Assembly: GCF_021134715.1 (NCBI RefSeq)
Contig: NC_060026.1
Coordinates: 12,391,001-12,455,000 of the forward strand
Reading direction: 5' to 3'
Source: Daphnia pulex
Lineage: Eukaryota; Arthropoda; Branchiopoda; Diplostraca; Daphniidae
Length of the DNA stretch: 64,000 bases
This document shows, piece after piece, positions 13,201 to 25,691 of this stretch. The translations under genes were made by a program, and so were the position numbers. The notes under the pieces were generated by a model. It saw only the letters and a program-made list of their open reading frames with translations. It had not been told where the DNA came from and ran no database searches. Position 1 is the stretch's first letter. The number at the start of each line of letters is the position of its first letter.

Positions 13201-16200
13201 AGCGACTATCGCGCTATCCAGCTTCCGCGCAACCGCACTTGTATAAAAGCTAGACTGATGACGTAATATGTTGTGCCTTTCACGCCAAAGAAAAGAAAAT
13301 CCCGATCGTAAAAAAGATCCAAGTTTTTATTGAAATGTGTCAGCCGTGCTGGGTTGTTGGCGGAACGTGCGATATTTATTACTTTTGCTCATTTTCTCTT
13401 CCGGCTGGCCGGAAAAAAATTCAACAGGTATTCCGATAGGTGGTAAAACGGGCCGAAGAGGTTCCCGCCCGTTTTTATCGCCCGATGCGCCTCCGGCTGC
13501 CACTCTAATGGCCGCTCTGCAGACTCACCGCGACTCGCTGTCGCCCGACTCGGCGGCCGAAGAAGCGCTGAGCGGCGGGGCCGGCCTGTTGGGCAGCACA
13601 TCCAAATTGCGTGGCCGTCGAGATTCGCGCCCTCACCTCAGCCCGGACGGCGAATGCGGAGGAGATGGAACATCGCCTCGGGGCAGTCGCATCCGCCGCC
13701 AATCCACCACTACCGAAGACATCTTCAAGTGAGTATTTTCTTTCTCTCCACTTTTATTTGATTTCCGTCCGATTGTTTTATATCTCTTCTTATTTCCTTT
13801 CGTTTTTCCACAATTTTATACGCAATTCTTTCCGGTCATTTTACTCGATTCACTTCCGGTTTCCTCCCCATTTTCTTAAAATGATTGAATTGGGCCGGCC
13901 TCGTTTGAAAAATAAAAAATTAAAAATTCCCCCCAAAATCCGCGAGAGATTCCTGCCGTCGTCGTCGTGCCAGGAAATCTTTTCATAGCCTATCACTATC
14001 GATGATTTGATTAAGTTTGTTCGCACGCTCCTTTTTTCTTTCTTTTTTTCCTCTTCACTTTTCTTTGTGGAGTTTGTAGGACGATCGATCCTGTGAACGA
14101 TCAATACATTCCCGCCTTCTTTTTCTCCTCTGCCACACGCAGATATCGGCACTCTAGTGTGTCGATAGTACTTGATTTGAAATTTTAAAAAGTACATTTT
14201 CTCGCAACGACCCAAAACGACGTTCGACAGTCGGGGGGCGATAGGAGGCCGTGCCTAAAGAAATTGGTTTCCAAAAAAAGAGTAACTGGGATTGATATAT
14301 TGTTTGACGATTTTCCATATTGACTTGTCGTATCAAAGAAAATTAGATTTTCTCCCATTTTTATTTTTTATTTTTTTTATTCTTCTTCTGCGAAATTCAA
14401 TCAACGCGGTCCCGGAGCAAATCTAGACCGTGTACAAACAAAAGAGTTTGTTTTTTTATCTGAACCCTCCTTTTTCAGTGTGATGTGTTATTTTTGTTTT
14501 CTCCTCGTTTCGCTGCACACGTATTGATATCAAATTAGATACGACTTGTACATATATTTTTTAGCTGATTAATTACTTCAGCACCAAACTATAGCGCAAT
14601 GGTCGTCTCTCGTTGTGTGTGTCTTATACTTTTTGTTTCCGTTTGATTTCGGATTTATTCACTGGATTTATTTACTTATTTCTTATCTTCTCTCGGACAA
14701 ATTTCTTTTTCTCTCTCTCTCTCTATTCGATGTGCCTTCGCTTGTGGATGTCGATTTCCCTCCTGACTGTTTGTTGTGTGTGTCTGTTTGTCGGGCCATG
14801 CGTGTGTGTGTGCGTGTGTGTGTGTGTACATATATAGATGTCGAAGCAGACGAGGTTCCAAAGCAACGACAACTTCTACATCTAAACCATGTCGTTCGGA
14901 GAGCAGCTCGACTTGCAGCTCCAGGGAGCCGTCGCCAAAAGAGCCCAGTCTCAGGTAAAAATTCCTATTTATTTTCATTTGTTATTTCTAGTCAAACAAA
15001 TTGACAGCTTCAAATCAATTTCGAGAATACGATACATGTATAGTCGTCGTATCCTACAGGGGATATTAAATTCGACATTCGTTTAACCGTTTACGTCACG
15101 GATATAGACCCGCTAGGCTTTGATATCATTCGCCATGTGTATAGCAGAAACCAGGAGGTGAGGGATTTTAATGAGCAACACATGATATATGGTGTGTGTG
15201 TGTGTGTGTGTAGGCTACACGGCTCTACCCATTACACACTATACACAGCGTGTATAGACACGGCAATTTTATTGATCGGCGTTGGGGAGCGTGACACGGG
15301 AGAGGCGGCATCAGGTTGACTTTTCCGTTTTGGTTTTCTTTTTAAATCCTCGACGCTTTCGAGGCGAGAAATATCTGCGTGTCATCATCTCTCCCACTCA
15401 TCATCAAAAGTTGTGAAGCTTAATTGGAATGAATTCTAGACGGCGCACGAATTTCTATTTTTTTTTTCGCGCTTTTCTCCCGCGTCATTCGAATTATATT
15501 TATAGTGGATTGAGATAAGCCACCACCTCTCCTATACGTTGATATTATCTATTTCACAGTTGAACACCAGCAGGGTTTCTGAATATAACTGTATTTATAT
15601 CTACACAACAGTTTTCGGGGATCACTAACCCCAGTGACGTAAGAGGACGACAAAAGAGCCGGAGCCACTTGTAACCTCGTAAATAACGATCCAACATTCC
15701 CCCCCCCCCCCTTTTTTATCCAGTGCCTCCGCTCGCCGAATTGGATAGATGGATAAATTCCACTTTTCGTTCCGAGTGAGTGAACCAGTCCCCATCTATA
15801 ACAGGAAAAGCGTTTAAGACGTACTTGTTCACCTCTTACAAAAAAAGCGAAGGGGTAGGGGGACTATGCCAACAATGGCGTCGACACGGCGTCAATCACA
15901 ATCACCCAAAAAAGGGCGACGCTCCGAATGCTGAAAAGGCCAACGGAGAAAATCAAAGTTTGGTCGATATTTTAAAAAAGAAAAAATAAAGAAAAGAAAA
16001 GTTATTAACGTGTTCCCAAGGACTTTTCCATTGCGTCGGGACATTTTGCAAATGCATTATTCAGGATTGCAATCAAAAGTTGGAATTGTCGATTCGGCGA
16101 ACAAAATAATTTGAAAGGACAAAAAAAAAATTTCCTTTCCATCAATTCACCGGTAAACAATGGAGATCTCCATCCATCACGACTTCTTTTTCTCCACTGG

Positions 16201-19200
16201 CCGAAAAGTGGAACTGTGAAATATTCGCGAGTCAGATTCCTTTTTAATTTCCCACTAGACGTGTGTTAAATAATACAGTCGTCGCTGGATTGATGGAACT
16301 CTTCTATTCTTCCTTCTCCCTGTCTGTCGTTCTTCATCACCAGTCAAGAGTTCTTTTCTTCTGGTCCGTTGGCCATGTACCCCAACGGAATGCTTAATTT
16401 GACAGGCGTACGGCGGATGGACGGCGTCCCTTTTTTTTTTATTTCTAGACGAAAGCTAATGAAATATAAGTCACTTATCTTGTATAGCCATCAAGTGGTC
16501 GCTTAGATCAGAAAGTTGCTATCCTATAAATAACTCTTGTTCAACTACTGTTATATATTGCGGCCGTTCAATGTTGATGGACTGATGACGTCACACTGAC
16601 CGGCTCGTCCAAAAATATCTTTAGGAGACAATCGACGACGACCGAGGAGATCCTGATCGCTCGCGGCTTCCGGCGCCAGTCGACGACCGAGGAGATGATG
16701 CGCTGCCGCAACTTCCGCCGCCAGTCGACCCAGTCGGAGGAATTGACGAAGACGCGCGGACGTCGCGATTCCTGCGCCCAGATCAGCGACGGCACCGTCG
16801 CCACCATGACCGTCGAAACCACGGCCGCCTTTTACGACACGTCCACCCAAACAGGTATATATCCACATCTATAATTAATAATATGTCGTACAATCACTTA
16901 ATTTCACCAAACTACTACTACGCCAAGAAAAGGGGGGGGCCAACGTAACCAGTCATCATTATAACCGCTGGGGTTGATAATTGAATCAATTGATGGAAAA
17001 GCACACAGAGAAAGAAGATAAAGGGGGGGGGGGCAAAGGAATTGGGTTGCGAGACGACGCCCGGGTTTTTCTTTTTCTCTCTTGTTAATAGCAACGCCGA
17101 CAGTTATGGGAAGGATTCGACTAAGTGTGACTCGGGCCGTTTCGGCACACACACTTTGGACACAATAAGCCGAAAAAAGCATCGTCAGAGACTCTCTTCT
17201 TCTTCTTCTTTTTTTAAAAGAGTTCCTATCCATTCGCCCACGCGCTCCGGGGCTCGATCCTTTCATGGCAAAAAGGAATATGTCGTGCAGAATATGCGGT
17301 TATAACACTCACGAAGAAGGGATGGAGGAAAACCTTCAAAGGCGGCGGCAACTTCCATACTTTATCCCCCCTTTTTTTATGGGGGTTAAAATAAATCAAT
17401 ACCAGTAGAGAGAGATATATAGACTTACATATGTATAGCTATATAGCCAGAGCCTCGTAGTAAATCAAAGTGTCTTTTTTACGGAGCTCTATTGAAGATC
17501 GTGAAAAAACAAAACAAAGGCTTTTTTTTCTTCTTCTTATAGAGCCCGATGTGTAAATAAACTTGTCAAATCATTTTCAAATAGAAAATACTATCCAATT
17601 ATCTTTGGAGCAGAAATCCCAAAAAAATTTTCGGGGTTATTCGATTACAATATCGTCCGTTTTTCTCGCTCGATGATTCTCTATGAAGGGCTGACAGCTT
17701 GTTGTCTCTCTCTCATTGAATATAGCGGGATGGAGAGGGAAAAAGTTTTCCATGGGCGGGTGGGCCCCGTGGAGAGTTGACCGTGTGTGTGTGTGTGTAA
17801 TCATCAGTCTTTGAGGTCGGCAAAAGAATACAAAAGAGACGAGAGAAAGGCAAAACGTTGGCATTTGTGTCTATAGAAGAGAGAGAGAGAGACCCTGAAG
17901 GGAGGACAGCATCAGCACTCTATAGAAAAAGAATCTATACACAGCTGTGCGGAGGGGCTATTCTTTGGCTGGATGGATGCAAGTCAGGATGGTTAGCAAC
18001 AGCAGTTGACTTACGCCAGTATGTAAGAGTGTGCCTAGAGAGAGAGAGAGAGAGAGAGTCTATGTGCGGGTCCCTATAGAGCGCCAGTGCGCACCGAGAG
18101 AGTAGTAGTATCGAGCCGACCGTGAGTGCGACCGGATGCGTCCGCGTTCGGTCTCCCATTTCTTGAGCGACCTCAACTTATTTCATAGCGGTGAATTCCT
18201 CTAGTTATAAGTGGTTCATTCATTTTTTAAAAATCAAATTGTGTTTGTTTTGTTTCCCCACATCCGCCGGAAGAAAAATTTTAAAAGTTGTTTTGATTGG
18301 CGCCGTTGTTTTGTGGATTATGCAGAGCCGTCGAGTGTCTACGACAACAACATTTACCACGAGGAATGCCTGCGCTGTAACGCCTGCGGCGTCAACCTGA
18401 CGGGTCCCAGCCAGAAGCGTGCCCGTCGCTTCAAGAATCAGATCTTTTGCGACCTGCACTTTGCCGACGTGGCTCTGATGGAGTCGTCCGATTTCATGCA
18501 ACAACTCAGGAGCTTCAAGCCGCAATCGCTCGGCTGTGCCGTCGCCCGCCGCAAGAGCAGCACTACACTCATCTTTCCACTTCCGCCTCAAGCCTGTTCA
18601 GGTATTTTGCATATAGGGGGCCTCCTCCGCCACCCGGCCCGGATCCTCTCTCCTTATTTATTTTTTGGCTTTCGTCCGTTAATAACTCGCAACGAGCCTC
18701 CTTCTCCTGCCACTCGGCGGGTCCTCAATTGACTTGTTGATGCTTTCGATATTCCGTCGTATTCCGCCTGCTTCCTCCCTATGATTAACTTTTTGAAGCA
18801 TTTGATATGCAGCCCCATAGATCGGGGCGGATGGAAATGCGCAAGCCGGAAATGTCGGAATAAGGAAGTAGAGAAGTGCTCGGGCCCGGTCCGTGTAATC
18901 ATCTCACTTCTCCCTTTTTTCTTTCTTTTCTTTTCTTCTTTTTTATTCGGGGGGGAGTATAATATTCCGCCTGCTCTTTTTTTTTTCTTTTCTGTACAGC
19001 GCTGCTTATTTACCCAACAGTACCGACAGTCTACTTCCTTTTTTTTCTCTTTCTCTATCCATCCATTTTTTCTTTTTCTTTTTTTGGTCCTGAAATTGGA
19101 TGACTTCAGTTAGGCGAAGCGGAAAATCCTGATCGCTCCTTCCCTCCTTTTTTCTCTGCTCTGTGTAGTATACGACGCATATATATAAGGGCCAGAGCTT

Positions 19201-22200
19201 CTACGTCGATATTACTATATTATATGGCAGTAAGCTGATGATGAGAAGGGGGGTGGTACCGGAATGAAAAGCTCCAAAGTCTTCCGGACAGGATCCAACC
19301 ATGTATACACTGGCAATCTATATACTAAACGTATACAGGATGATAGCTATCTAGCTGCTCGCTAATATTTATCATGAGCGCACACACACACACACATGTA
19401 TGCGTGTACCATCTTTGCTTGTTGTTTTATTGCTCGAGTACGGCCTAGAAAAAGAGAAAACAATCAAGGCCGTATTATGTTATAGACTTAAATAATAAGG
19501 GCTCCCTAGCTTCGTTGTAGACTGGTATGCGACGTAATACCAGTGGGGGCCCAGCATATTAGAGAACATACACACAGATATTAGCGAGGGCTATATAAGG
19601 CACCACAAGGATCTAAAGCCGATGAATGACGACAGCCAGCACAAGCACAAGCACACACAGCAGTCTTAGCTAGTCGCTCTATAGAGAGCAGCTAGTTTCT
19701 CTCTCCCACCATTGCCGAACGCCTCCCGCTGGATCGATATCATCCGGTGGTTAGGTATGAAGTACTGGCGGGAGCAAAACTAGCTAGGAATGAGAAAAAA
19801 AGGGAGAGAGAGAGGAAGAAGAAGAAACTTGCCGAGATAGGCAGTCAGACGTCATTTGTAATGCAGACATTCACATGGAGACATGAGGCTGAAGAATGGA
19901 ATGGGACACACACATGTGGGGAGAGAGAGAGAGAATTGAACGTGGATCTTGTTGGGAAGATGTAGGCAGTCACGCAGTACTACGTCGGTTGAACCGCCCA
20001 CTTTATTTTCACGTCCCAATCCCTCTATGTGTGTGTGTGTGTGCATTTTCCATCCGCATTTATTCTAGACACTATGAATTAAAGAGTTGATGCTGCTGGT
20101 CCGGCCATGTTGGCGTGTGTGCTGTCCTCCTTTCAACAAAATAAAAAAGTGCTCGTTCTTGTTCCTCCTCCACTCTATCTGATCAGATTTGCGCCCCGGC
20201 CAGCCGACTGGAACAAGCTGCGCAGAGCCGTATGTATAGTGCCAGGGCTGGTGGCAAATGAATATATGTATATTCCTCTCTTCTTCCTGCGGTCTATACA
20301 CACTGCCCGTCCTTGTGTCAAATGGTTGACAAGAATAGGTGGAAGGAACTCTCTCCATGTGGCCGTCCGGGAGCCCCATCAATAATGAATTTTAGCTAGC
20401 GCTCACCTATACAGTGGATTGTAGGCTCGTCGGATGGATGTGTACCTGCTTTTCCCCGCATCAATAGACGAGGATTTTGTCTCCACACAGCAGTCAGCCA
20501 TTTTGAAGTGAATAAGTGATTCCCCGTCATCCGGAGAATCTCTGATACACGTGCCGGGATATCGAGCTAGTCAAAAATTCCTATTTGAACACGACGATCG
20601 GGATGTGTAGACACTGGGAATCGGGCTGCTACTGCTGCTGCGAGTGTGTATAGTAGTGACCCGATTAATAGCAAAAGAGCCGGCACAAGTTGAAAACGGC
20701 CAGCCACTTACTCCGGGCGTCAAGTACTGGAAACTTGTCGACTGAAATACGAGTAGGTAATCGTGTCCCGTTTTTTCTTCTTCTTCTTCTTCCGTCCTGG
20801 GAGATTCAGTGCGGACCGACTATTGACCTTTCGCCGGGGACCTTTTCTCCTCCTCCTCCCCATCCGCTCGCCTACGTTCCTCTCTCTTACTTGGGACGGA
20901 TTGATTTCAAATCGATTGCGTCAACATGTTTCCAACTCTTGGGCGATGGCTCCCCCCTCGCAAACTTTGGCAAACTTTTGAATCCAAAACTACTCATCCG
21001 GATCTAATTTGTCAACTTTTGTCTCTCTCTCTCTTTCGCTCTTCACGCGATTCCTCCTCTCTAATCACTTGATTTCTAATTGATCGTTTGTTTTTGTCTG
21101 TCTGTCTGGGGTGGGTGGGTGGTGAATATTAGATGAATTCTGCGACGGATATCCTCACAATTTCACGCCCACCCCGGGCTACTGGATCGAGTGTTCGCGT
21201 CAAAGCGGAAGGGCCGGCCGTCGGCGTAATCACGGCATCCAGGAGGAAGGAAGTCAGGAGGATTCCAACAGCCCGTCGGACGACGAGGACGAAGACGACG
21301 ACGAAGAGGAGGAAGGAGAGAAGGAAAGGGAGGAGAACGACAACGGAACGGGAATCCAGACGGACAGTTTCGACGGCGGCTGCAGCAACAGCGGCCAGCA
21401 GCTGAACCAGCGGCACGCCAACGGAGTCGCTTCCGTCTTCACCTCAACCGACTCGATTGGCGCCGGCCCATCGGATCGCTCCGGCCGAAAAGTTCAGCTA
21501 GTTCATCAACATATTCAAGTACCCGTAGATGACGCCCCCCAATCTGTTTTTAAACACGAAAAAGAACATTGACTGAGATCAAAACAACAAACCAATCGCT
21601 TCCGTTATAATTTTTTTGCGCCCTCTTCTTGCAATTTGCTCAAAATGATTGGTTTGATTTATTTTTAAAATTTATGATTTGCTGCACGCCAATGAACCTG
21701 TCAGTTTCGTTTGATTTAGTTAAACAAAAATGGCGTTTTGTATTTTTGTTGTTGTTGTAGGTGAGTTCTACCAGTTTGCCGGAAATCCACGAGCTGCAAG
21801 CCCGTCGCAAAACGGCCATCGAGGAGCAGTTCGATCGTGCGGGCACATTCGAATTGACTTCGGTGGAACAGGAGACGTACGAGCGTTACTTTTACGGGAC
21901 CGAGCACTGGAACTACTTCTCCAACGACGAGGATCTCGGTCCGGTCGTGCTCAGCCTCAAACAGGAGATTATCAACGGACGTGATCAATTCAGGTCCGTC
22001 CTCTGGACTCGACAGGAGCCCACCCGTCGCAGAGATTTTTGTTTTTATTTGTTTTTCTTATCTTTTCCTTCCGCTTTTGCGGCGGATGAGGGAGCGAAGA
22101 TGAGGGCAGCTTTTGAAGGCTCCTTAATTGCTTGATTGTCTCCTGATAGGATCCTGGTACGGGCCATCAGCTACACAGTTCACGGACTGATCCCGGCTTC

Positions 22201-25200
22201 TTGCGTCTTCGCCGACCGCTACAATCGCGAAGAAGTCGTCCGCTCTCTGGGCAAAGAGATCAATCTGAATCCGCCATTGATTCTTGGCCAGCTGCCCGAC
22301 ACGCCCGAGGAACTCCTCAAACTCGATCAGGTCAACAACTTGATTACATAACCGTCTCCATTGATATACTAACTCGAGTTTTCCTGCGCTTTTGTCAAAC
22401 ATCGTGTCCTTTATTGTGTCATGTCACATGAACAACGGTCGATATTTTCCCGCTCGCATCCCCCACCACAGGTCTTTATCAAATCCGAGCTGAAGGTGGG
22501 CGTCATCTACGTCAAAGATGGCCAGTACACTGAGGAGGAAATCCTGGACAACAACGAACACAGTCCCCTGTTTGACGAGTTCCTTCAAATTATCGGCGAC
22601 AAAGTGCGGCTGAAAGGTACACCACCCGTCCGCCAACATTTGTATTTAGATTATAGTGTTCCATTGACAGACACTGTTGTCGTTGACAACTTGGAAGGAG
22701 GGAAAGTTTATCTCGTTCATCGTTCGATTTTCTTTTTTTCTTTTATTTTCGGGGGGTTGTCGTTTCAGGTTTCGACAAGTACAAAGGCGGACTGGACACG
22801 GTCCACGACTTGACGGGTCTCTATTCTGTGTACACTCACTGGCGTGGCATCGAGATTATGTTTCACGTCTCCACCCTCTTACCCTACGAGAAAAACGATC
22901 CTCAGAAGGTACACAGAGATCCTAATACCCCTTGCGGATAAGTTCACCCACCCCGAATTCGCAGGAAATTAATTTTTGTTTTACTTATTTTCATTTGTTA
23001 GTTGCAAAGGAAACGGCACGTTGGCAACGATATCGTCTGCGTCGTTTTCCTAGAGTCCAACACGACCGATTTCTCGCCGGCCTGCATCAAATCCCATTTT
23101 CTGCACACGTTCATCCTTGTCCAGGTGTCGCCGAAATCGCGCAGGAAACCCACCCGATACGAAGTAAAACATTGTCAATTGTTTATGGGCGGATGGATGG
23201 ATTTATTGACGGTTTTTTTTTTGTCAGGTATCGGTCGTGACCCGTGACGAAGTGGGAGCCTACAAGCCCTACCTGTGGGAGCAGTCGACCTTCCACAATG
23301 GCGTCCTCTTTCGTGAGTGGATGCTCACCAAAATCGTCAATGGCGAACGGGCTTCTTATTCGGCTCCCAAGTTTGCCAGGATGCAGGAACGTACCCGCAG
23401 TCAAATGCTGGAGGATATCGTGGCCAACTTACAGAATCACGCCGAAACTGGACAGATACCCAAACCGTACAGGTCCGTGCCCTTTTAATATCGTTGAAGC
23501 TAAATGTTTTAAAAAAGAACCGAATCATTTGATTAACTTAACAAGGTCATACATATAGTTCGATCCGGCCGTCCATAATTGTCTAATGCGATCCGTCCGC
23601 CGCTCCAATTGTTAATGAGAATCACAAAATCGAGTTGGTAACGTCGACGGCCAATTTCCCGTGTCTTCATTTCATAAATCTTTCAGTCGATTTCGATCTA
23701 AATTCCTACCCCGGGTCCTTTGATTCTCGGCGATCGATGGACTTCCATTGTTATCCGCTGGCTGGTTGATGGCGAATATCTAGTCCAGCTTCGTTCATTC
23801 TCTGTTTGGTATCTTGTACAAAGCGCTGGACTGGAGCCAAGGCAAACCAAACTGAATTACACGATCGATATTGAGAATCACTATGGATCCATGGGTGGGT
23901 GGGTTGTGTCCTGGTCCTCGTGTGCAGTCAGTTATTTCCCATGGTGAAGAAAAATGATGGCGTGTCATTAAAATTGTGTTTTTTTTTTCTTTCTTTCTGT
24001 CTTGTCATGTGCAGGCGAGGTTCGTGGCGTCCAATTGGTCACATGCGGCCGTCTAGCCCGCTATTGGATTCAGTGCGCGATCAATTCGAGGGTTACGACC
24101 AATTGGCCAAAGACTTTGCCAAAGTGTTCCTCAATTTGGACCCGCCTTCGGTGCTTTTCGACGTCAGTTTCCTGGTCGGACAGGGTAAAACCAAACTGAA
24201 ACTCTATGGCGTTCGAGCCATCCTAGGCGTCCGTAGTCGGTAAATTTCCATCCATAAATCATTTGCGGAAGACTTTACATAACATTCGGGCCTTTGATTT
24301 TGTTATCCAGAGTGTTCCAGGAGATGCTGTACGGAATCTGCACAGGTTTCGGATCTCCACAGGTTCCAGTTGCCGAGTTGCTGGCCAGAGCCGCCCCTAC
24401 ACTTCACAGTCCAGGTGGCCAGCAGCGTCACAAGTCGTCCAATTTCCTTCAAGTGCCTGATATCGAATCGCCCAGGTATGTTTTTAAAAATTGTTCGTTC
24501 TTTTTTTTTAGAAAAGCAAGTCTATAGCCTACTCTAATATCAAATTAATGTTATCAACAGACCGAAAAGCGTTCCCAGTAGCCCGTCGGTGATGCGAGCC
24601 TTTTCACGATTGGGTAATCTGACGGCCGGCTGGGGCCGGAGTAGCAAGAAACAAGACCGGCTAACGGTCGATGACAAAAAGTGGACCAGTTCCCAAGATT
24701 GCAGTAAGAGACCTTATTAATTATTCATGATGACGAATAATCATTTTAAATGTCTAAAATTTCATTAACAGCCAAAATGGGCAGAGAAGGGCGTGGTGAA
24801 CGGGGTTCAGCTGCCGACCGGGCTGCGGCAGCTGCTGGAAGTAGCAATAACAGTTTGGCCGTACCCCGACTGAGCGTTTGCGCCGACGTCCAGAAAGTTG
24901 ATCGCTCCAAATTGGCTCAAACGGAATTCGCCATTATTGAATTCGACGCCGAAACATTCCGGCTACTCCTCGACTACTTGCATACCGGCTCCTGTCCGTG
25001 CACCTGCAACAACATTCCAGGACTCATCTGCGCGGCCGAACATTACGATCTACCCGAATTACTCCAAGCTTGCTTTCATCACGCCAAACAGTTCTTAAGA
25101 ATCGAAGTGGTCCGTCCTGAGTCATTTAATAATTTGAAAATTAATTAATTGGGGAAATGTTTGGATTTCCAGGTTTGTAGCATGTTGTGCCTATTAGAGA

Positions 25201-25691
25201 ATTATTATTGGCGCTACACCAGCGCTTCCGAGTTGGTCAACATGATCCTGCTCTTCATCGAGACCCGGGCCTATCAGGTGTTCCAGTGCCCCGATTTCCT
25301 GTCGCTCTCCGAGTCCATCGTCCAAATGATTATGGCGCGCAACCTGGAAGTGCCGGAAGTCCGCAAATTCGAGGCTATGCTCGTCTGGGCCAAGCACAAG
25401 ATCCGCACTCGAGGAGCGGCTTCGCGGGTCGACGCTAAAATCGAGTTCCGTTGCACCATGGAACGATTGACGCGAGACCTCCGTCTCTACCGAATTTCAC
25501 CTCAAGATCTCATCAAAATCGTCCTGCCCAGCAAGGCCATCAAAAACGAGCGCATCCTGGAAACGCTCATGTTCCAGGCCAATTCCGGCATGTACCGCAT
25601 TCAAGATTCCTACCTGGAGGCCTGTCAGCAACGTCTCCAGAAACAGGATTCACGCTTTTCTGAATGGGATTCCTTCGACTACGGACTTTGA
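4237..25691 (+). CDS. rad: Radish-like protein: RRxS-rich, LIM-like, RapGAP and BTB-BACK domains
   Basis: Exons (all joining in phase, 5,565 nt, 1,854 aa): 4237-4331, 7365-7440, 7867-7908, 8062-8201, 9525-9685, 10074-10294, 11091-11249, 11928-12792, 13428-13728, 14838-14954, 16625-16854, 18326-18601, 21133-21518, 21761-21993, 22150-22330, 22472-22616, 22769-22908, 23002-23163, 23228-23472, 24015-24239, 24311-24475, 24561-24703, 24772-25109, 25173-25691. Residues 58-71 hold CFVCNLPI; 72-802 are Ser/Arg-rich with ~20 R-R-x-S sites; 803-850 carry H-C-C-C-C-H ligands of a LIM finger; 895-1023 are acidic. The RapGAP domain (about 1024-1392) includes GYWIE just before it and HVGNDIV with the catalytic Asn near 1265. 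BTB (1393-1680) and BACK (1683-1854) follow. RapGAPs switch off Rap GTPases; Drosophila radish is needed for anaesthesia-resistant memory and is described as PKA-site-rich and RapGAP-like. Start is uncertain: an ATG at 7855 is the alternative. A separate BTB gene starting at ATG 24043 is possible but less likely. Confidence 0.8.
4942..4973 (+). repeat. GAC/GTC trinucleotide tract in intron
   Basis: A short run of GAC units runs into about seven GTC units within the first large intron of the radish-like gene. The two arms are complementary and could fold back. Probably an ordinary microsatellite. Confidence 0.7.
5235..5258 (+). repeat. (GT)n microsatellite
   Basis: About twelve GT units within the first large intron of the radish-like gene. 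Similar tracts occur at 4551-4569, 7655-7674, 8444-8461, 12922-12941, 15192-15211, 17783-17799 and 20028-20043, so TG repeats recur through the introns of this gene. Confidence 0.85.
14801..14829 (+). repeat. (TG)n tract next to a splice acceptor
   Basis: This TG/CG tract ends only eight bases before the acceptor of the exon at 14838, where a polypyrimidine tract would normally sit. UG repeats in RNA are bound by CELF/Bruno and TDP-43 family splicing factors, so the exon that follows may be regulated. That role is inference. Confidence 0.6.

Noticed and set aside
4551..20043. Regularly recurring TG tracts considered as a CRISPR-like or satellite array
   Set aside because: They are simple dinucleotide repeats at irregular spacing inside introns, with no unique spacers of constant length.
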